Origin: JAENVU01 sp031422675
GTDB taxonomy: Bacteria; Actinomycetota; Acidimicrobiia; IMCC26256; JAENVU01
Direction of reading: 5' to 3'
Assembly: GCA_031422675.1 (NCBI GenBank)
Contig: JANPMG010000172.1
Coordinates: forward strand, 3,076 to 67,075
DNA: 64,000 nucleotides
Part shown: piece after piece, positions 51,302-60,373 of the stretch
Layout: every line of letters begins with the position of its first letter
How positions within the stretch are numbered: the first letter of the stretch is position 1
The notes under the pieces: model-generated
The model's database searches: none
Told to the model about the DNA's origin: nothing
Seen by the model: the letters and a program-made list of their open reading frames with translations, nothing else
Position numbers and translations under genes: made by a program

Positions 51302-52027
51302 ATGTCCTCGCTCGAACAGTTGCTCGTCGTCCAAGGCCATGACACCGCCCTCCACCAGCTTCGTCACCGCCGGAACTCCCTGCCCGAGCGCGAGGTGGTG
51401 GCGCGAGCCGAGGCTGCGCTCCGCGAGCTCGAAGGCCCGATCATGGAGACCCGAAGTCGCCGGGACGCGGTGCACCGAGATGTAAAGCGGCTCGAAGACG
51501 AAGCGAGTGCCGCCGCGGCGAAAGCCGCCGAGGTGGACACGCAGATGTATTCCGGAACCATCACGTCCGCCAAAGAGCTCCAGGCGATGCAGACCGACCT
51601 CGAACAGATTCGGAAACATCAACGCACGCTCGAGGATCGTGAGCTCGAGTTCATGGAACAGCAGGAGTCGATCGACGGCGAACTCGGTGTCCTCGATGGC
51701 GAGGTCACCGACGCCGGCGCGCAGATCGCCGCGGCTCGGTCCGTCATTGCGGAACAGGAATCGGTGATCGATGCCGAGATCGAGGCCGAGATTGCGGCAC
51801 GGGCCGCGGCCGCCGCCGACATTCCCCCCGACCTCCTGGCCTTGTACGAACAGGTTCACCACCAGAACCGGGGTGCGGGCGCGGCCCGTCTGCTCGGGAA
51901 CACCTGCCAGGGCTGTCGGCTGACGATTCCCGCCACCGAAGTCGATCGGATTCGTCACGCGGCGGAGGACGCGACGGTGTCCCAATGCGACAACTGCGGT
52001 GCGATCCTCGTCCCCGGTCGCGCGTGA
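51302..52027 (+). CDS. C4-type zinc-ribbon coiled-coil protein (Rv2229c-like)
   Basis: This 241-residue protein has a long heptad-rich coiled coil (residues ~10-170, with DVKRLEDEASAAAAKAAEVD) and a C-terminal zinc ribbon, CQGCRLTIP and CDNCGAI. It matches the CT398/Rv2229c family, which is regularly encoded next to RNase HI; a nucleic-acid-associated role has been suggested. TAGATT (51288-51293) eight bases before ATG 51302 may be its -10 box. The start is followed by 10 bases to the RNase H gene. Confidence 0.85.
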   Translation: MSSLEQLLVVQGHDTALHQLRHRRNSLPEREVVARAEAALRELEGPIMETRSRRDAVHRDVKRLEDEASAAAAKAAEVDTQMYSGTITSAKELQAMQTDLEQIRKHQRTLEDRELEFMEQQESIDGELGVLDGEVTDAGAQIAAARSVIAEQESVIDAEIEAEIAARAAAAADIPPDLLALYEQVHHQNRGAGAARLLGNTCQGCRLTIPATEVDRIRHAAEDATVSQCDNCGAILVPGRA

Positions 52028-52037
52028 GCGCGACGCC

Positions 52038-52580
52038 ATGATCGGATCGGATGGGGCGATGGCGTTCCCGGGTTTCGGCGCGGACTCGAACGAGGACTCC
52101 GAGACCGGCCCCACGATCGAGACGATCCGAATCTTCTGCGACGGCGGGTCGCGCGGGAACCCCGGCCCCGCGGGCATCGGCGCGGTCCTGCTCGACGCGT
52201 CGCGCGAACCGGCACGAGTGATCGCCACCGTGAGCGAGGCGATCGGGATCGCAACGAACAACGTCGCCGAGTATCAGGCCCTCGTCTCGGGGCTGGAGGC
52301 GGCCGCGCCGTTCGGCGCCCGCCGGATCGAGGTGCGCGCCGATTCACAGTTGCTGATCCGCCAGTTGGAAGGGCGGTACCGGGTCAAGAACGCCGGACTC
52401 CAGCCGCTCTACCGCCAGGCCATGGCGCTCTTGAAGTCCTACGCCGAGGTGGATCTCGCCCACGTCTATCGCGAGGACAATGTCGAGGCCGATGAGCTCG
52501 TGAACCTTGCACTCGACGCCGAACGCGACGCGAGCCAGAGCCGCCGCGCCGCCCCAGCGGCGCCGCGCCCGGCCGACTGA
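52038..52580 (+). CDS. Ribonuclease HI family protein
   Basis: This 180-residue protein has an N-terminal extension of ~35 residues and then the RNase H fold: IFCDGGSRGNPGPAG (first catalytic Asp), NNVAEYQALVSGLEAA (Glu), RADSQLLIRQLEG (second Asp) and YREDNVEADEL (terminal Asp). It would cleave RNA in RNA-DNA hybrids. The substrate-handling basic protrusion of E. coli RNase HI is short. In mycobacteria the homologous domain is fused to a histidine phosphatase; here that enzyme is separate, two genes downstream. Confidence 0.9.
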   Translation: MIGSDGAMAFPGFGADSNEDSETGPTIETIRIFCDGGSRGNPGPAGIGAVLLDASREPARVIATVSEAIGIATNNVAEYQALVSGLEAAAPFGARRIEVRADSQLLIRQLEGRYRVKNAGLQPLYRQAMALLKSYAEVDLAHVYREDNVEADELVNLALDAERDASQSRRAAPAAPRPAD

Positions 52581-52587
52581 GTTTCCG

Positions 52588-53064
52588 ATGCTGTTCTGGT
52601 ATCTCGGACCGTCCGTCCTCGGTGTCTACGAAGTGTTCCGGAGCCGAGGGCTCGACTACCGGCTCGTGGGCCTCGGTTCGCTGCTTCCGCTCCTGATCGA
52701 CCTGCCGACCGGCCGCTTCGGTCCGGGGCATTCTCTGGTCGTGGCCGTCGGCATGCTCGCCGCGGTGATGATCGGGACCATCGGGAGGACGCGGCTGCTC
52801 CGCCGCCGACTCGTGTGCGTCCCCATCGGCTGGTTGAGTGGTCTGGTGCTCTCGGGCGCCTTCCTTCACGACCGCACCTTCTTGTGGCCGCTGCTCGGCA
52901 CGGGAGTCGGTGACGTCGGCCTGATCCCGCCGCCCACCCTGTTGGTGCTGGGGGAGGCGGCCGGAATCGCCCTTATTGCGTGGTCGATCGGACGATTCGG
53001 ACTGAACCGGCCCGAGGCGCGCGCGGAGTTGTTCCGGACCGGCCGACTCGCGGAGCCGGGGTGA
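52588..53064 (+). CDS. Small polytopic membrane protein
   Basis: This 158-residue protein has four predicted membrane segments (LGSLLPLLIDL, SLVVAVGMLAAVMIGTI, IGWLSGLVLSGAFL, VLGEAAGIALIAWSIG) and a conserved-looking start, MLFWYLGPSVL. I recall similar proteins in Actinobacteria but no function. It begins seven bases after the RNase H stop and overlaps the phosphatase start as GTGA, so it is part of that operon. Confidence 0.75.
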   Translation: MLFWYLGPSVLGVYEVFRSRGLDYRLVGLGSLLPLLIDLPTGRFGPGHSLVVAVGMLAAVMIGTIGRTRLLRRRLVCVPIGWLSGLVLSGAFLHDRTFLWPLLGTGVGDVGLIPPPTLLVLGEAAGIALIAWSIGRFGLNRPEARAELFRTGRLAEPG

Positions 53065-53639
53065 TCACCTTCGTCCGTCACGGTGAGACCGCGGCCAACC
53101 GAGCCGGGCTCGCGCTCGGACGGGCGGATCCTTCGCTCACCGACCTCGGTCGCCGGCAGGCGCAGGCGCTGGCCGACCGCTTGCGCGCCACCGACGTCGA
53201 ACGAGTGCTGAGCAGCCCGCTCCGGCGCGCTCGCGAAACCGCCGCGCTCATCGCGGCCGGGCTCGGGTGCGGGGTCGAGGTCGACGACCGGCTCGTCGAG
53301 ATGGACTACGGCGAGTGGGATCAGCGCTCCTTCGGGGACCTTCCCGCCGAAGATCTCGCGCGGTGGCGGCGTGACGCTGCGTTCGCGCCACCGGGTGGCG
53401 AGAGCTTGATCGCGGTGGGTGAACGGGTGGCGTCACTGTGTCAAGAACTCGTCGACGGTCCGGGGACGATCGCGGTCAGTCATGTGTCGCCGATCAAGGC
53501 CGCGGTGGTGTGGGCATTGGATGCCGACGCCTTGCTGGCGTGGCGGATGCATCTCGACGTGGCGTCGATCACGCGAGTCGGGTCACCGAACGCGCGCCCA
53601 TGCCTCCTCGGATTCAACGACACCAGCCACCTCAGTTGA
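53061..53639 (+). CDS. Histidine phosphatase family protein (CobC/PGM-like)
   Basis: This 192-residue protein has FVRHGETAAN, SSPLRRARETA, EMDYGEWDQR and AVSHVSPIK, the full set of phosphoglycerate-mutase-like catalytic residues (two His, two Arg, Glu). It resembles the alpha-ribazole phosphatase half of mycobacterial Rv2228c, where RNase H and phosphatase are one chain. GTG 53061 overlaps the membrane protein stop. It overlaps the tail of the convergent gene by 8 bases. Confidence 0.87.
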   Translation: MITFVRHGETAANRAGLALGRADPSLTDLGRRQAQALADRLRATDVERVLSSPLRRARETAALIAAGLGCGVEVDDRLVEMDYGEWDQRSFGDLPAEDLARWRRDAAFAPPGGESLIAVGERVASLCQELVDGPGTIAVSHVSPIKAAVVWALDADALLAWRMHLDVASITRVGSPNARPCLLGFNDTSHLS

Positions 53640-55002
53640 GGCGCGCACCCGGAATCCGGTCGATGTCGTCGGCGGACCGGGTCGTCCCCGAGGCGCGGCG
53701 GATCTGACGCACCGCAGTCCAGATACACAGCGCCAACGCGATCATGGCGTCGGTGGCCAACATCGTCGGGCCGAGCATCCATTCGAATCCGCTCTTTCCG
53801 AGCACCGCGTTGATGGGACTCCAACCGAGCGGATCGATCACCGGTATCAGCAGCAGGACGATCACTGCGCCGCGTACCCGCCGCGGCCACGCGATCGGAT
53901 GGGTCGGCCGGCGGCGGGCCAGGAAGACCAGCGGCGCGGCGAGCAGCAGATTGTCATAGGGGACGCGGTACATGCTCGTGAGGATGATGAGACAGCCGAG
54001 GGTGAGCGTGAGCTCCTCGGTATCGCCGTCGGGATCGCGCCGGTGGAGGGTGCGCACGAGCCAGGCGCCCACGCCGAGCAGCACCATCCCTCCGATCAGC
54101 CCCACGGTCTCGGACACACGCAAGCGTGAGATGCGGACGAAGGTGTTCGCCGCGTCGATCCGCAGGCCGCTGCCGAGCCGGGACTGCGCCGACTGGCTGG
54201 TGATGCGCGCGCTCTCCTGCCAGGACTCGAACAGTTGGTTCACTCCACCCGCGGCGGCGACGAGCCACGGAAGGACAGAAGCACTGAGCGCGGCACCGAG
54301 CGCAGTTCCGAGCACCGCAACCGAGCGCCGGCCGCGCACGAGGATCAGCAGCGTGAGCGGTATCGCGTAGGTCGGCTTCGACCAGACGACGGCCAGTCCC
54401 GCGACCCCCGCCGCCAGCGGCAATGCCGCACCGACTCTCGGAAGACCCGGCAGCCGCGTCGCGGGTGCGCGGTCTGCACCCCACGCCAAGTACGCGCCGA
54501 TCACGATCATCAGCGTGGGTTGGCCCGTGCGGAGATCGAAGCGGCCGGGGTCACTGAGCAGGATGAGGACCCCGAGCCCGAACACCGCATCGACGCGGCG
54601 CGCGTATCCCACCAGGCGAAGCGTGACCGCAGCGAGTCCGACGACGAGCAGCAGATTCCACCCCAGATTGATCGCACGCGCCGTGGACAGGGAGAACGGG
54701 ACCAGCGGTAGATGGAAGAGCAGATGTTCCGGCGTGTACAGCGGGAACTCTTGGCCCACCGGATAGTGACGGAAGTACGCGTCGGCGTCGTAAGGGTTGA
54801 TGCCGTCGCGCAGCGCAATCACCGGGTAGTAGATCGCGTCACGAAAATCGGTGTGGAGCCCCACGTCGAGTCGGCTGGGGGAGATTCCGTTCCAGGTGGA
54901 GAGCGTGAGCCAGGTCCCGACGCCCACGAAGGCACCGACCGTGGCCAGGATCCGAAGCCACGAGGGCGTCCGATCGATTGCGTGCCGGAGCCGGTCGATC
55001 AT
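53632..55002 (-). CDS. GT87/DUF2029-like polytopic glycosyltransferase
   Basis: This 456-residue protein has about ten membrane segments, and after the first of them DFRDAIYYPVIALRDGINPYD, the acidic loop that marks GT-C glycosyltransferases of the DUF2029/GT87 group (as in mycobacterial PimE and arabinan-linked mannosyltransferases). They use polyprenyl-phosphate sugars to build surface glycans. ATG 55002 overlaps the upstream stop as ATGA. The in-frame extension to 55893 is antisense of the neighbour and not coding. Third gene of the surface-glycan operon. Confidence 0.8.
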   Translation of the reverse strand: MIDRLRHAIDRTPSWLRILATVGAFVGVGTWLTLSTWNGISPSRLDVGLHTDFRDAIYYPVIALRDGINPYDADAYFRHYPVGQEFPLYTPEHLLFHLPLVPFSLSTARAINLGWNLLLVVGLAAVTLRLVGYARRVDAVFGLGVLILLSDPGRFDLRTGQPTLMIVIGAYLAWGADRAPATRLPGLPRVGAALPLAAGVAGLAVVWSKPTYAIPLTLLILVRGRRSVAVLGTALGAALSASVLPWLVAAAGGVNQLFESWQESARITSQSAQSRLGSGLRIDAANTFVRISRLRVSETVGLIGGMVLLGVGAWLVRTLHRRDPDGDTEELTLTLGCLIILTSMYRVPYDNLLLAAPLVFLARRRPTHPIAWPRRVRGAVIVLLLIPVIDPLGWSPINAVLGKSGFEWMLGPTMLATDAMIALALCIWTAVRQIRRASGTTRSADDIDRIPGARLN

Positions 55003-56828
55003 CGATCCGCGCGCGTCGTAGGCGCGTCCTGCCGGTTCGAGAGCGGGAGCATGAAGACCGCCACGGCCACCAAGTCCCTTCCAATCCTGGCGAAACGTGG
55101 GTCGAGGCCGGACACTTCGCGCTCCTCGAGCCGCTGGAACTCGCGCAATGCCCGGACCCGGCGCGCCGACGGGACGCTGGTCAGGTACGCGATTCGGCGC
55201 GCGCCGAATCGGGCCGCGACCGACTCGATCTCCCGGTCGGTCACGATGACAAGGCGGGCACGCAGCGGCCTGTGCCCAACGACGCGATTTGCGCCGAAGC
55301 TCAAGCGGTTGGAGTCCGAAGGTTCGATGCCCACCCGGACCCCGGCACGCTCGAGCGCGAGAGTAAGTCCCGCGAGATGAGCCGAACTCGAGAAGGACGT
55401 CGCACGCATGAGCACAATGCCGGGACGGCGGGGAAGATGGTGGAGGACCTTCAGCGCGAGCACCGCCACCGCTTTCGTTTCGCTCACGTCGGGCGGTTCG
55501 AACGACGTCGTACGTGCGACTCCGAAGCTCCCGAGCGCGAGCGTTGCGACCATGCAGGCTGCGACGATCAGCCGCGTGCGATCGGGGTCGAGGCGACGTC
55601 CGAGCCGCCGCGCCGCTTCCGCGATCGTGAACGCCATGCACAGGGCTGCGAGCACCCAGATCCAGCGGAGTCGGTATTCGTACATCGATCCGACGGTCCG
55701 GGCCAGTGCGATGATCCCGACGCCGAGCGGGATGAGCAAGATAGCGGCCAGTCGGCGAGCTCGCCGATCGCGGGACCGAAACGCAGCCGCGACGGCGAGC
55801 AGAAACGGGATGAGGAGTATGGGGACAGGCGTCGAGAGGATCGCGGCCGGTTGGCCGGAGAACGGGTTGACCTCGCGAAGGCCCACGAGCCAATCGGGAG
55901 CGAGGCTGAACTGTGCGGCCATGACTCGCGCACCTTCGGCGAGCGTATGGGCCGGTTCCGGAGTGGTACGGAAGTAGTGGACGATCGATCGGATGTTGCC
56001 GGGATCACGAATGATCTGTTCGAGGATCGGTGGAATCCACACGACCGTCAAGGTCCCGACCGCCCACCACCATCCGGCCAACCCCGAAATGGCGCGGTCC
56101 CGCCAGGCTCGCCACCCACACCAGGCCAGCACTGCGACCACAAGGGCGACGTATCCAACGTGGGTCTGCATGCAGAACGTGCCGATGAAGGCTGCCGCCG
56201 GGAAGGCCCACCGATCGCCGCAGGTGGCGGCCCATGCGGCCATGAGAAACGCGCCGAACGGCAACACGGTGACGAAGGGATTCCACGGATTCTCGAGAGA
56301 TCCGCTCGGGAGTGAAAGAACGAGAACGCCCGCGACCAGTAGCACCGGTAGGGCCAGCGCGAGCCCGCCCCAGCGCTTTGCAATGGTGACCATCACCCCG
56401 ATCGAAATGCCGTTGATCAACAGTGCGTTCGCCAGCATCGCCGCGCTGTCGGCGCCGAACAGCCGGTACGGGATCGCGTTGAGGTAATAGAAGAGGGGAC
56501 CGGGATGGCTCCACCCATCGCGAGAGAAGGGTCCGAGCAAAATGGGATGGCGGCCCACGTCACGGACCATGAGTTCGTTAAGTGCGTTGTCGGAGGTGGC
56601 GTGGAATCCGCCGAGGCCGGTGAGTACTCGGACGATCGCGACGACGATGGGCACCAGCACGATTGCGAGGAGGGCCCAGCTCAGCGCGCCGACGGGTTCC
56701 GGTTCGAGTCGAAGTCGAGGTTCGGTGGGCGCGTCTGGCCCCGTCCGTTCCTCGCTCGACGCACTCGACGCGGTCACGGGGCGATCCGTGCGGTCCGGGC
56801 GATCCGCTGCAGTTCCGGTGCGAGCCAT
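54999..56828 (-). CDS. GT-C-type polytopic glycosyltransferase
   Basis: This 609-residue protein has a basic, disordered N-terminus (~45 residues), then ten or more membrane segments. The first periplasmic loop carries the pattern SDNALNELMVRDV, with acidic residues, and then SHPGPLFYYLNAIPYRLFG, like the DUF/ArnT-type GT-C enzymes. A soluble C-terminal tail of ~150 residues follows the last membrane segment. It probably transfers a sugar from a lipid donor to a surface polymer. It overlaps the acyltransferase gene by 55 bases and the GT87 gene by 4. Confidence 0.78.
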   Translation of the reverse strand: MARTGTAADRPDRTDRPVTASSASSEERTGPDAPTEPRLRLEPEPVGALSWALLAIVLVPIVVAIVRVLTGLGGFHATSDNALNELMVRDVGRHPILLGPFSRDGWSHPGPLFYYLNAIPYRLFGADSAAMLANALLINGISIGVMVTIAKRWGGLALALPVLLVAGVLVLSLPSGSLENPWNPFVTVLPFGAFLMAAWAATCGDRWAFPAAAFIGTFCMQTHVGYVALVVAVLAWCGWRAWRDRAISGLAGWWWAVGTLTVVWIPPILEQIIRDPGNIRSIVHYFRTTPEPAHTLAEGARVMAAQFSLAPDWLVGLREVNPFSGQPAAILSTPVPILLIPFLLAVAAAFRSRDRRARRLAAILLIPLGVGIIALARTVGSMYEYRLRWIWVLAALCMAFTIAEAARRLGRRLDPDRTRLIVAACMVATLALGSFGVARTTSFEPPDVSETKAVAVLALKVLHHLPRRPGIVLMRATSFSSSAHLAGLTLALERAGVRVGIEPSDSNRLSFGANRVVGHRPLRARLVIVTDREIESVAARFGARRIAYLTSVPSARRVRALREFQRLEEREVSGLDPRFARIGRDLVAVAVFMLPLSNRQDAPTTRADR

Positions 56829-58714
56829 CGCCAGATCACGCGCGCGCCCTCGGGCGTGAAGTGCTCACCGTCGGTGCGCATGGTGACGCCGTCCAACTCG
56901 GCTGCGAACTTCCCGTCGGGACATGCGATCTGCTCGAGGTCCAGGAGGTGCACGTCGGTCGGGTGATCGGCGGCGTAGCGGGCCCAGACTTGATTGAGCC
57001 AACGGACCCGCGCGGGATCGTCACGTTCCGGTTCTCCCCATGCGCCGAGCGCACGCTGGGTCACCGAGAAGCACGGCGTGGTGAGCAGCGCGAGTTGTGC
57101 GCCGTCCGCGGTGAGGATCTCGCGTGCCTGGTCGAGCTGGACCCGCAGGTACTCCTCCATTTCCCGCGTGCCCACCCGCAGTTTCCGCCCGTCGACGGTA
57201 CGGTCGAACAATTCCCAGCCTCCGAGCAGGAGTGCGACGACCTCGGGTTTGTACTTCTCCACGCCGTCGGCGTAGGTGGTCTTCCACTCGGCGCAGTGAT
57301 CCTGGTTCTCACCCGCGACGCCCCGGCTCTGGGGTACCCCGGTGACGATGCCGCAGCCGATGATCGTGACGCCGCGATTCCACACCCGACGCTCGTCCCG
57401 GTCGTCGATCTTCGCAGTGACGAGGGTGAACGCGATGGAGTCGCCGGCGACCAGCACCCGCGTCGCGCCGGGGAGCGGCGGAGCGTTGATGCGGCGCCGG
57501 AGCTCGGCGAAGATGTTGGGCCGGGTACGGGACGCCGCGCCCGACGCGGTGAACCCGAAGAGGATCAGCGAAGTGACTGCCAGCGTCGCCGGGACCCACA
57601 GCAACCGATTCCGCACGGCACGGAAGCGCTGTTCGCGGATCGGCTGCTCCACCAGGAAGTACGACGCGAGGGAGACGACCAGCGTGACCGCGAGTCGGAG
57701 GAGGAGAAGCTCCGTCCCCTCCCGTCCGGTGCGAGCGGGCGAGAGCCAGACATAGATCGGCCAGTGCCACAGGTACAGGCCGTAGGAAATGCGTCCGATC
57801 GCGGGGAACGGCGGCAGCGCCAGCAGGCGCCGGACCGGTCCCGCGGTCATGGCGGCGGCGATGACCGCGGCCGCCGCGAGCGCAACCAGCGTGAACCCGC
57901 CACGGTAGAAGCGGGGCCACGAGTCGGACTTGGTGGCGATCACCCAGCCGAGGAACACGAAGCCGCCGCCGCCGGCGATGTGAAACGCGGTGCGCCACGC
58001 GCGGGTCCAGTCGGCCCGCCGCGCCGCGAAGCCGACGGCCAGGAGCGCGCCGATCAGGAGCGCCTGCGCGCGGGTATCGGTTCCGTAGTAGATCCGCGAG
58101 GTATCGCTGCCGGGCTCGTGCAGCAGTGTCATCAGCACGGCCGACCCCGCCGCGAGGATCGCGATCGAGACCGCGATCAGCCGGGTCTGGCGCCGGGCCA
58201 GGCGCGTGATGCCGAAGAACGCGAGGGGCCAGATCAAGTACCACTGCTCTTCGATTGCCAGCGACCACATGTGTCGGAGCGGCGACGGGGAACCGAATTC
58301 GGCGAAGTACGGCTGGCCCGAGAAGACCAGCCGCCAGTTCTGCACGTAGAACAAGGAGCCGAAGAGGTCGCCCCGCAGGCCGAGCGCTTCGTCGTCGGTG
58401 GCGATGAATGCGCCGAAGATCGCGACGGCCACGAGAACCAGGACCAACGCGGGCAGCAACCGGCGGGCCCGACGGAGCCAGAACGCGCGCACGTCGATGC
58501 GGTGGGTCGCATCGATCTCCCGAACCAGGAGGAGGGTGATCAGGAACCCGGAGAGGACGAGGAATACGTCGACGCCGAGAAACCCGGCCGGGGCCCAACT
58601 CACCCCGCCGTGAAAGAGCATGACGGCGATGACAGCCAGGGCGCGGACGCCGTCGAGTGACGGCTGATGCGCAAGTGGTGCCGACGCTGCGGCAAGGGTG
58701 GGGCCGGTGCTCAT
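56774..58714 (-). CDS. Acyltransferase_3 with C-terminal SGNH domain (OafA/YrhL type)
   Basis: This 646-residue protein fuses an integral-membrane acyltransferase (SLDGVRALAVIAVMLFHGG, with the conserved His; FLVLSGFLIT; about ten helices to residue ~390) to a periplasmic SGNH hydrolase domain. In that domain VLVAGDSIAF gives the Ser, LLGGW the Gly/Asn-type block, and TDGEHFTPEG the Asp-His pair. Such proteins O-acetylate cell-surface polysaccharides, rhamnans, or peptidoglycan. First gene of a three-gene operon with both GT-C proteins; divergent from the beta-helix gene. Confidence 0.92.
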   Translation of the reverse strand: MSTGPTLAAASAPLAHQPSLDGVRALAVIAVMLFHGGVSWAPAGFLGVDVFLVLSGFLITLLLVREIDATHRIDVRAFWLRRARRLLPALVLVLVAVAIFGAFIATDDEALGLRGDLFGSLFYVQNWRLVFSGQPYFAEFGSPSPLRHMWSLAIEEQWYLIWPLAFFGITRLARRQTRLIAVSIAILAAGSAVLMTLLHEPGSDTSRIYYGTDTRAQALLIGALLAVGFAARRADWTRAWRTAFHIAGGGGFVFLGWVIATKSDSWPRFYRGGFTLVALAAAAVIAAAMTAGPVRRLLALPPFPAIGRISYGLYLWHWPIYVWLSPARTGREGTELLLLRLAVTLVVSLASYFLVEQPIREQRFRAVRNRLLWVPATLAVTSLILFGFTASGAASRTRPNIFAELRRRINAPPLPGATRVLVAGDSIAFTLVTAKIDDRDERRVWNRGVTIIGCGIVTGVPQSRGVAGENQDHCAEWKTTYADGVEKYKPEVVALLLGGWELFDRTVDGRKLRVGTREMEEYLRVQLDQAREILTADGAQLALLTTPCFSVTQRALGAWGEPERDDPARVRWLNQVWARYAADHPTDVHLLDLEQIACPDGKFAAELDGVTMRTDGEHFTPEGARVIWRWLAPELQRIARTARIAP

Positions 58715-58806
58715 CGGCGCGGTGATCGTCTCCGGAGACTGGCGGGGATGGTGAACGGGCCACGCCCGAGGAGAGAATGGTAGGGGAGGGGTGGCGATCC
58801 GCTCAG

Positions 58807-58818
58807 TACCCTTGGCCC
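58807..58818 (+). promoter_or_regulatory. Leaderless -10 box before the beta-helix gene
   Basis: TACCCT (58807-58812) is six bases before GTG 58819. This supports GTG 58819 over the in-frame ATG at 58777, which however has an AGGAGA close upstream. Confidence 0.45.
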
Positions 58819-60261
58819 GTGATCCGACGACTTGGGCGCGGCTCCGGACTCGTGGCGCTGATGATCGGCGTCACCACCGTGGTACCGAGCGGCCGGATCT
58901 CCGCCCCCCGCTTCCTGGGCGCGGACCCCGCAGGGGCCGCGGTCACGGTGGCAGTCCCGAGCGCCATCGACGCCACCGGGTCACGCGATGTCACGAGCGA
59001 CCTGAACGCCTTCTTCGCATCCGTCCCGGCCGGGGCGACGGTGGACTTTCCTGATCGCGGACGGTTCAAGACCGAAGGCATCGTGGTGGTGGCCGGCGCG
59101 CGCGACGTGACCATCCTGGGTCATCGGTCGACGTTGGTGGCGGAGACCGACGGTGCGAGCGGACCGCCGCCCTTCTACAACTACCGCCACCGGTGGCCGC
59201 GCATGCGCGCGCACTTCGAGATCCGAGACAGCGAGTCCGTCACCGTGCGCGACCTGGCGGTGGAAGGGCCGAACCCGGATGGCATGTTCCGTCCCGAGTT
59301 CGAGGCCCAGGCCGGATTCGTGGTCAGTCGTTCGCGCGCCGTGACCCTCGATCGGGTTACCGCACGTGCCACCTACGGCGACGGCGTGTATGTCACCGGA
59401 GGTTCGGTCGATGTCACCGTGCGGCGGTGCGCCCTCGATCACAACGGGCGGCAGGGGGTGGCGGTCGTCGACGGCGACAACGTTACGGTCGAGCAGTGCG
59501 ACATCACGGGGACGGGCCGATCGGTGATCGATCTCGAACCCGCACACGGTCTCGTGCGCACCGTGCACATCCGCGACAATCGCATCGGCGAGTACACCAA
59601 CTTTCTGCTGGCGGCGGTGGGCGCCGGGGAGGGGGTGGCGGACGTGTGGTTGGAGCGCAACGTCGTGACCGGCGGCCGCGGCGTGAGCCTTTACGTGGGC
59701 ACCGAACGCTCGACGCGGGTGGGGATCCACGTCATCGACAACCGCGGTGTCGGCCCGTCAGAAGGCTACGAGGGCACGCTGATGCGGTTCACGCGATTCG
59801 ACGGTATCGAAGTGCGCGGCAATCGTCAGCGCGTCGCACCGGGCGTGACGCCGATCGTGCTCCTCAACTCGTGCAACGAAACGGTGACCGACAACGACTT
59901 CGGTGGTGTCGCCGCCGGTGCCGTCGTGAAGCGTGATGGCGACTGCACCACGGGACCGCAAGCGCGCCCCCGCCCGCCCACCACGATCGGCCCGAGACCA
60001 CGACTACCGCGCAACGCAGATCGCGCCGGGACGTTCTCGCCACGTCGGGCGCCCGCGTCCAGGACTTCCAGCACCACCACCACCACCACCACCGGCGATC
60101 CCGTCGCACGCGCCGAGGCCGACGGCGATGCGAACCGGGAAGAGAACGGCACGTCGACCTCGCTCCCAGCACTCGCGGTCGGTGGTCTGCTCGGAGTGGC
60201 GGGCGGAGTCGGAGCCACGCTGCTGTTCCAGCGAGTTCGGCGACGCCGCCGCACGTCGTAA
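58819..60261 (+). CDS. Membrane-anchored right-handed beta-helix protein
   Basis: This 480-residue protein has an N-terminal signal sequence (LVALMIGVTTVVPSG), a pectate-lyase-type start with VDFPDRGRFKTEG, then beta-helix rungs (VTVRDLAVEG, VTLDRVTARAT, VTVRRCALDHNG, VTVEQCDITG, NVVTGGRGVSLYV) from ~100 to 370. A Pro/Arg/Thr-rich linker with a run of Thr leads to a C-terminal membrane segment (LPALAVGGLLGVAGGVGATLLF) and basic tail. It is thus exposed outside and anchored at its end. It may bind or cut surface polysaccharide. It is divergent from the acyltransferase gene. Confidence 0.82.
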   Translation: MIRRLGRGSGLVALMIGVTTVVPSGRISAPRFLGADPAGAAVTVAVPSAIDATGSRDVTSDLNAFFASVPAGATVDFPDRGRFKTEGIVVVAGARDVTILGHRSTLVAETDGASGPPPFYNYRHRWPRMRAHFEIRDSESVTVRDLAVEGPNPDGMFRPEFEAQAGFVVSRSRAVTLDRVTARATYGDGVYVTGGSVDVTVRRCALDHNGRQGVAVVDGDNVTVEQCDITGTGRSVIDLEPAHGLVRTVHIRDNRIGEYTNFLLAAVGAGEGVADVWLERNVVTGGRGVSLYVGTERSTRVGIHVIDNRGVGPSEGYEGTLMRFTRFDGIEVRGNRQRVAPGVTPIVLLNSCNETVTDNDFGGVAAGAVVKRDGDCTTGPQARPRPPTTIGPRPRLPRNADRAGTFSPRRAPASRTSSTTTTTTTGDPVARAEADGDANREENGTSTSLPALAVGGLLGVAGGVGATLLFQRVRRRRRTS

Positions 60262-60373
60262 TGGGTGCCGGACATCCGGATCGTCTTGCGGCTCCGAACC
60301 ATCCGTGATCTGAACTCTCCGTGATCCGCGCCATTCGGGCCGGCGACGGGCGGGTCCGGAAGGAGATGAAGCG

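Noticed and set aside
56663..58660. 665-codon plus-strand frame opposite the acyltransferase gene
   Set aside because: Glu/Arg/Asp-rich low-complexity shadow; the minus strand encodes a complete acyltransferase with an SGNH domain.
60262..60373. Riboswitch before the cupredoxin gene
   Set aside because: Only a short CCGGA/TCCGG palindrome and a repeated TCCGTGATC are visible; nothing resembles a known aptamer.
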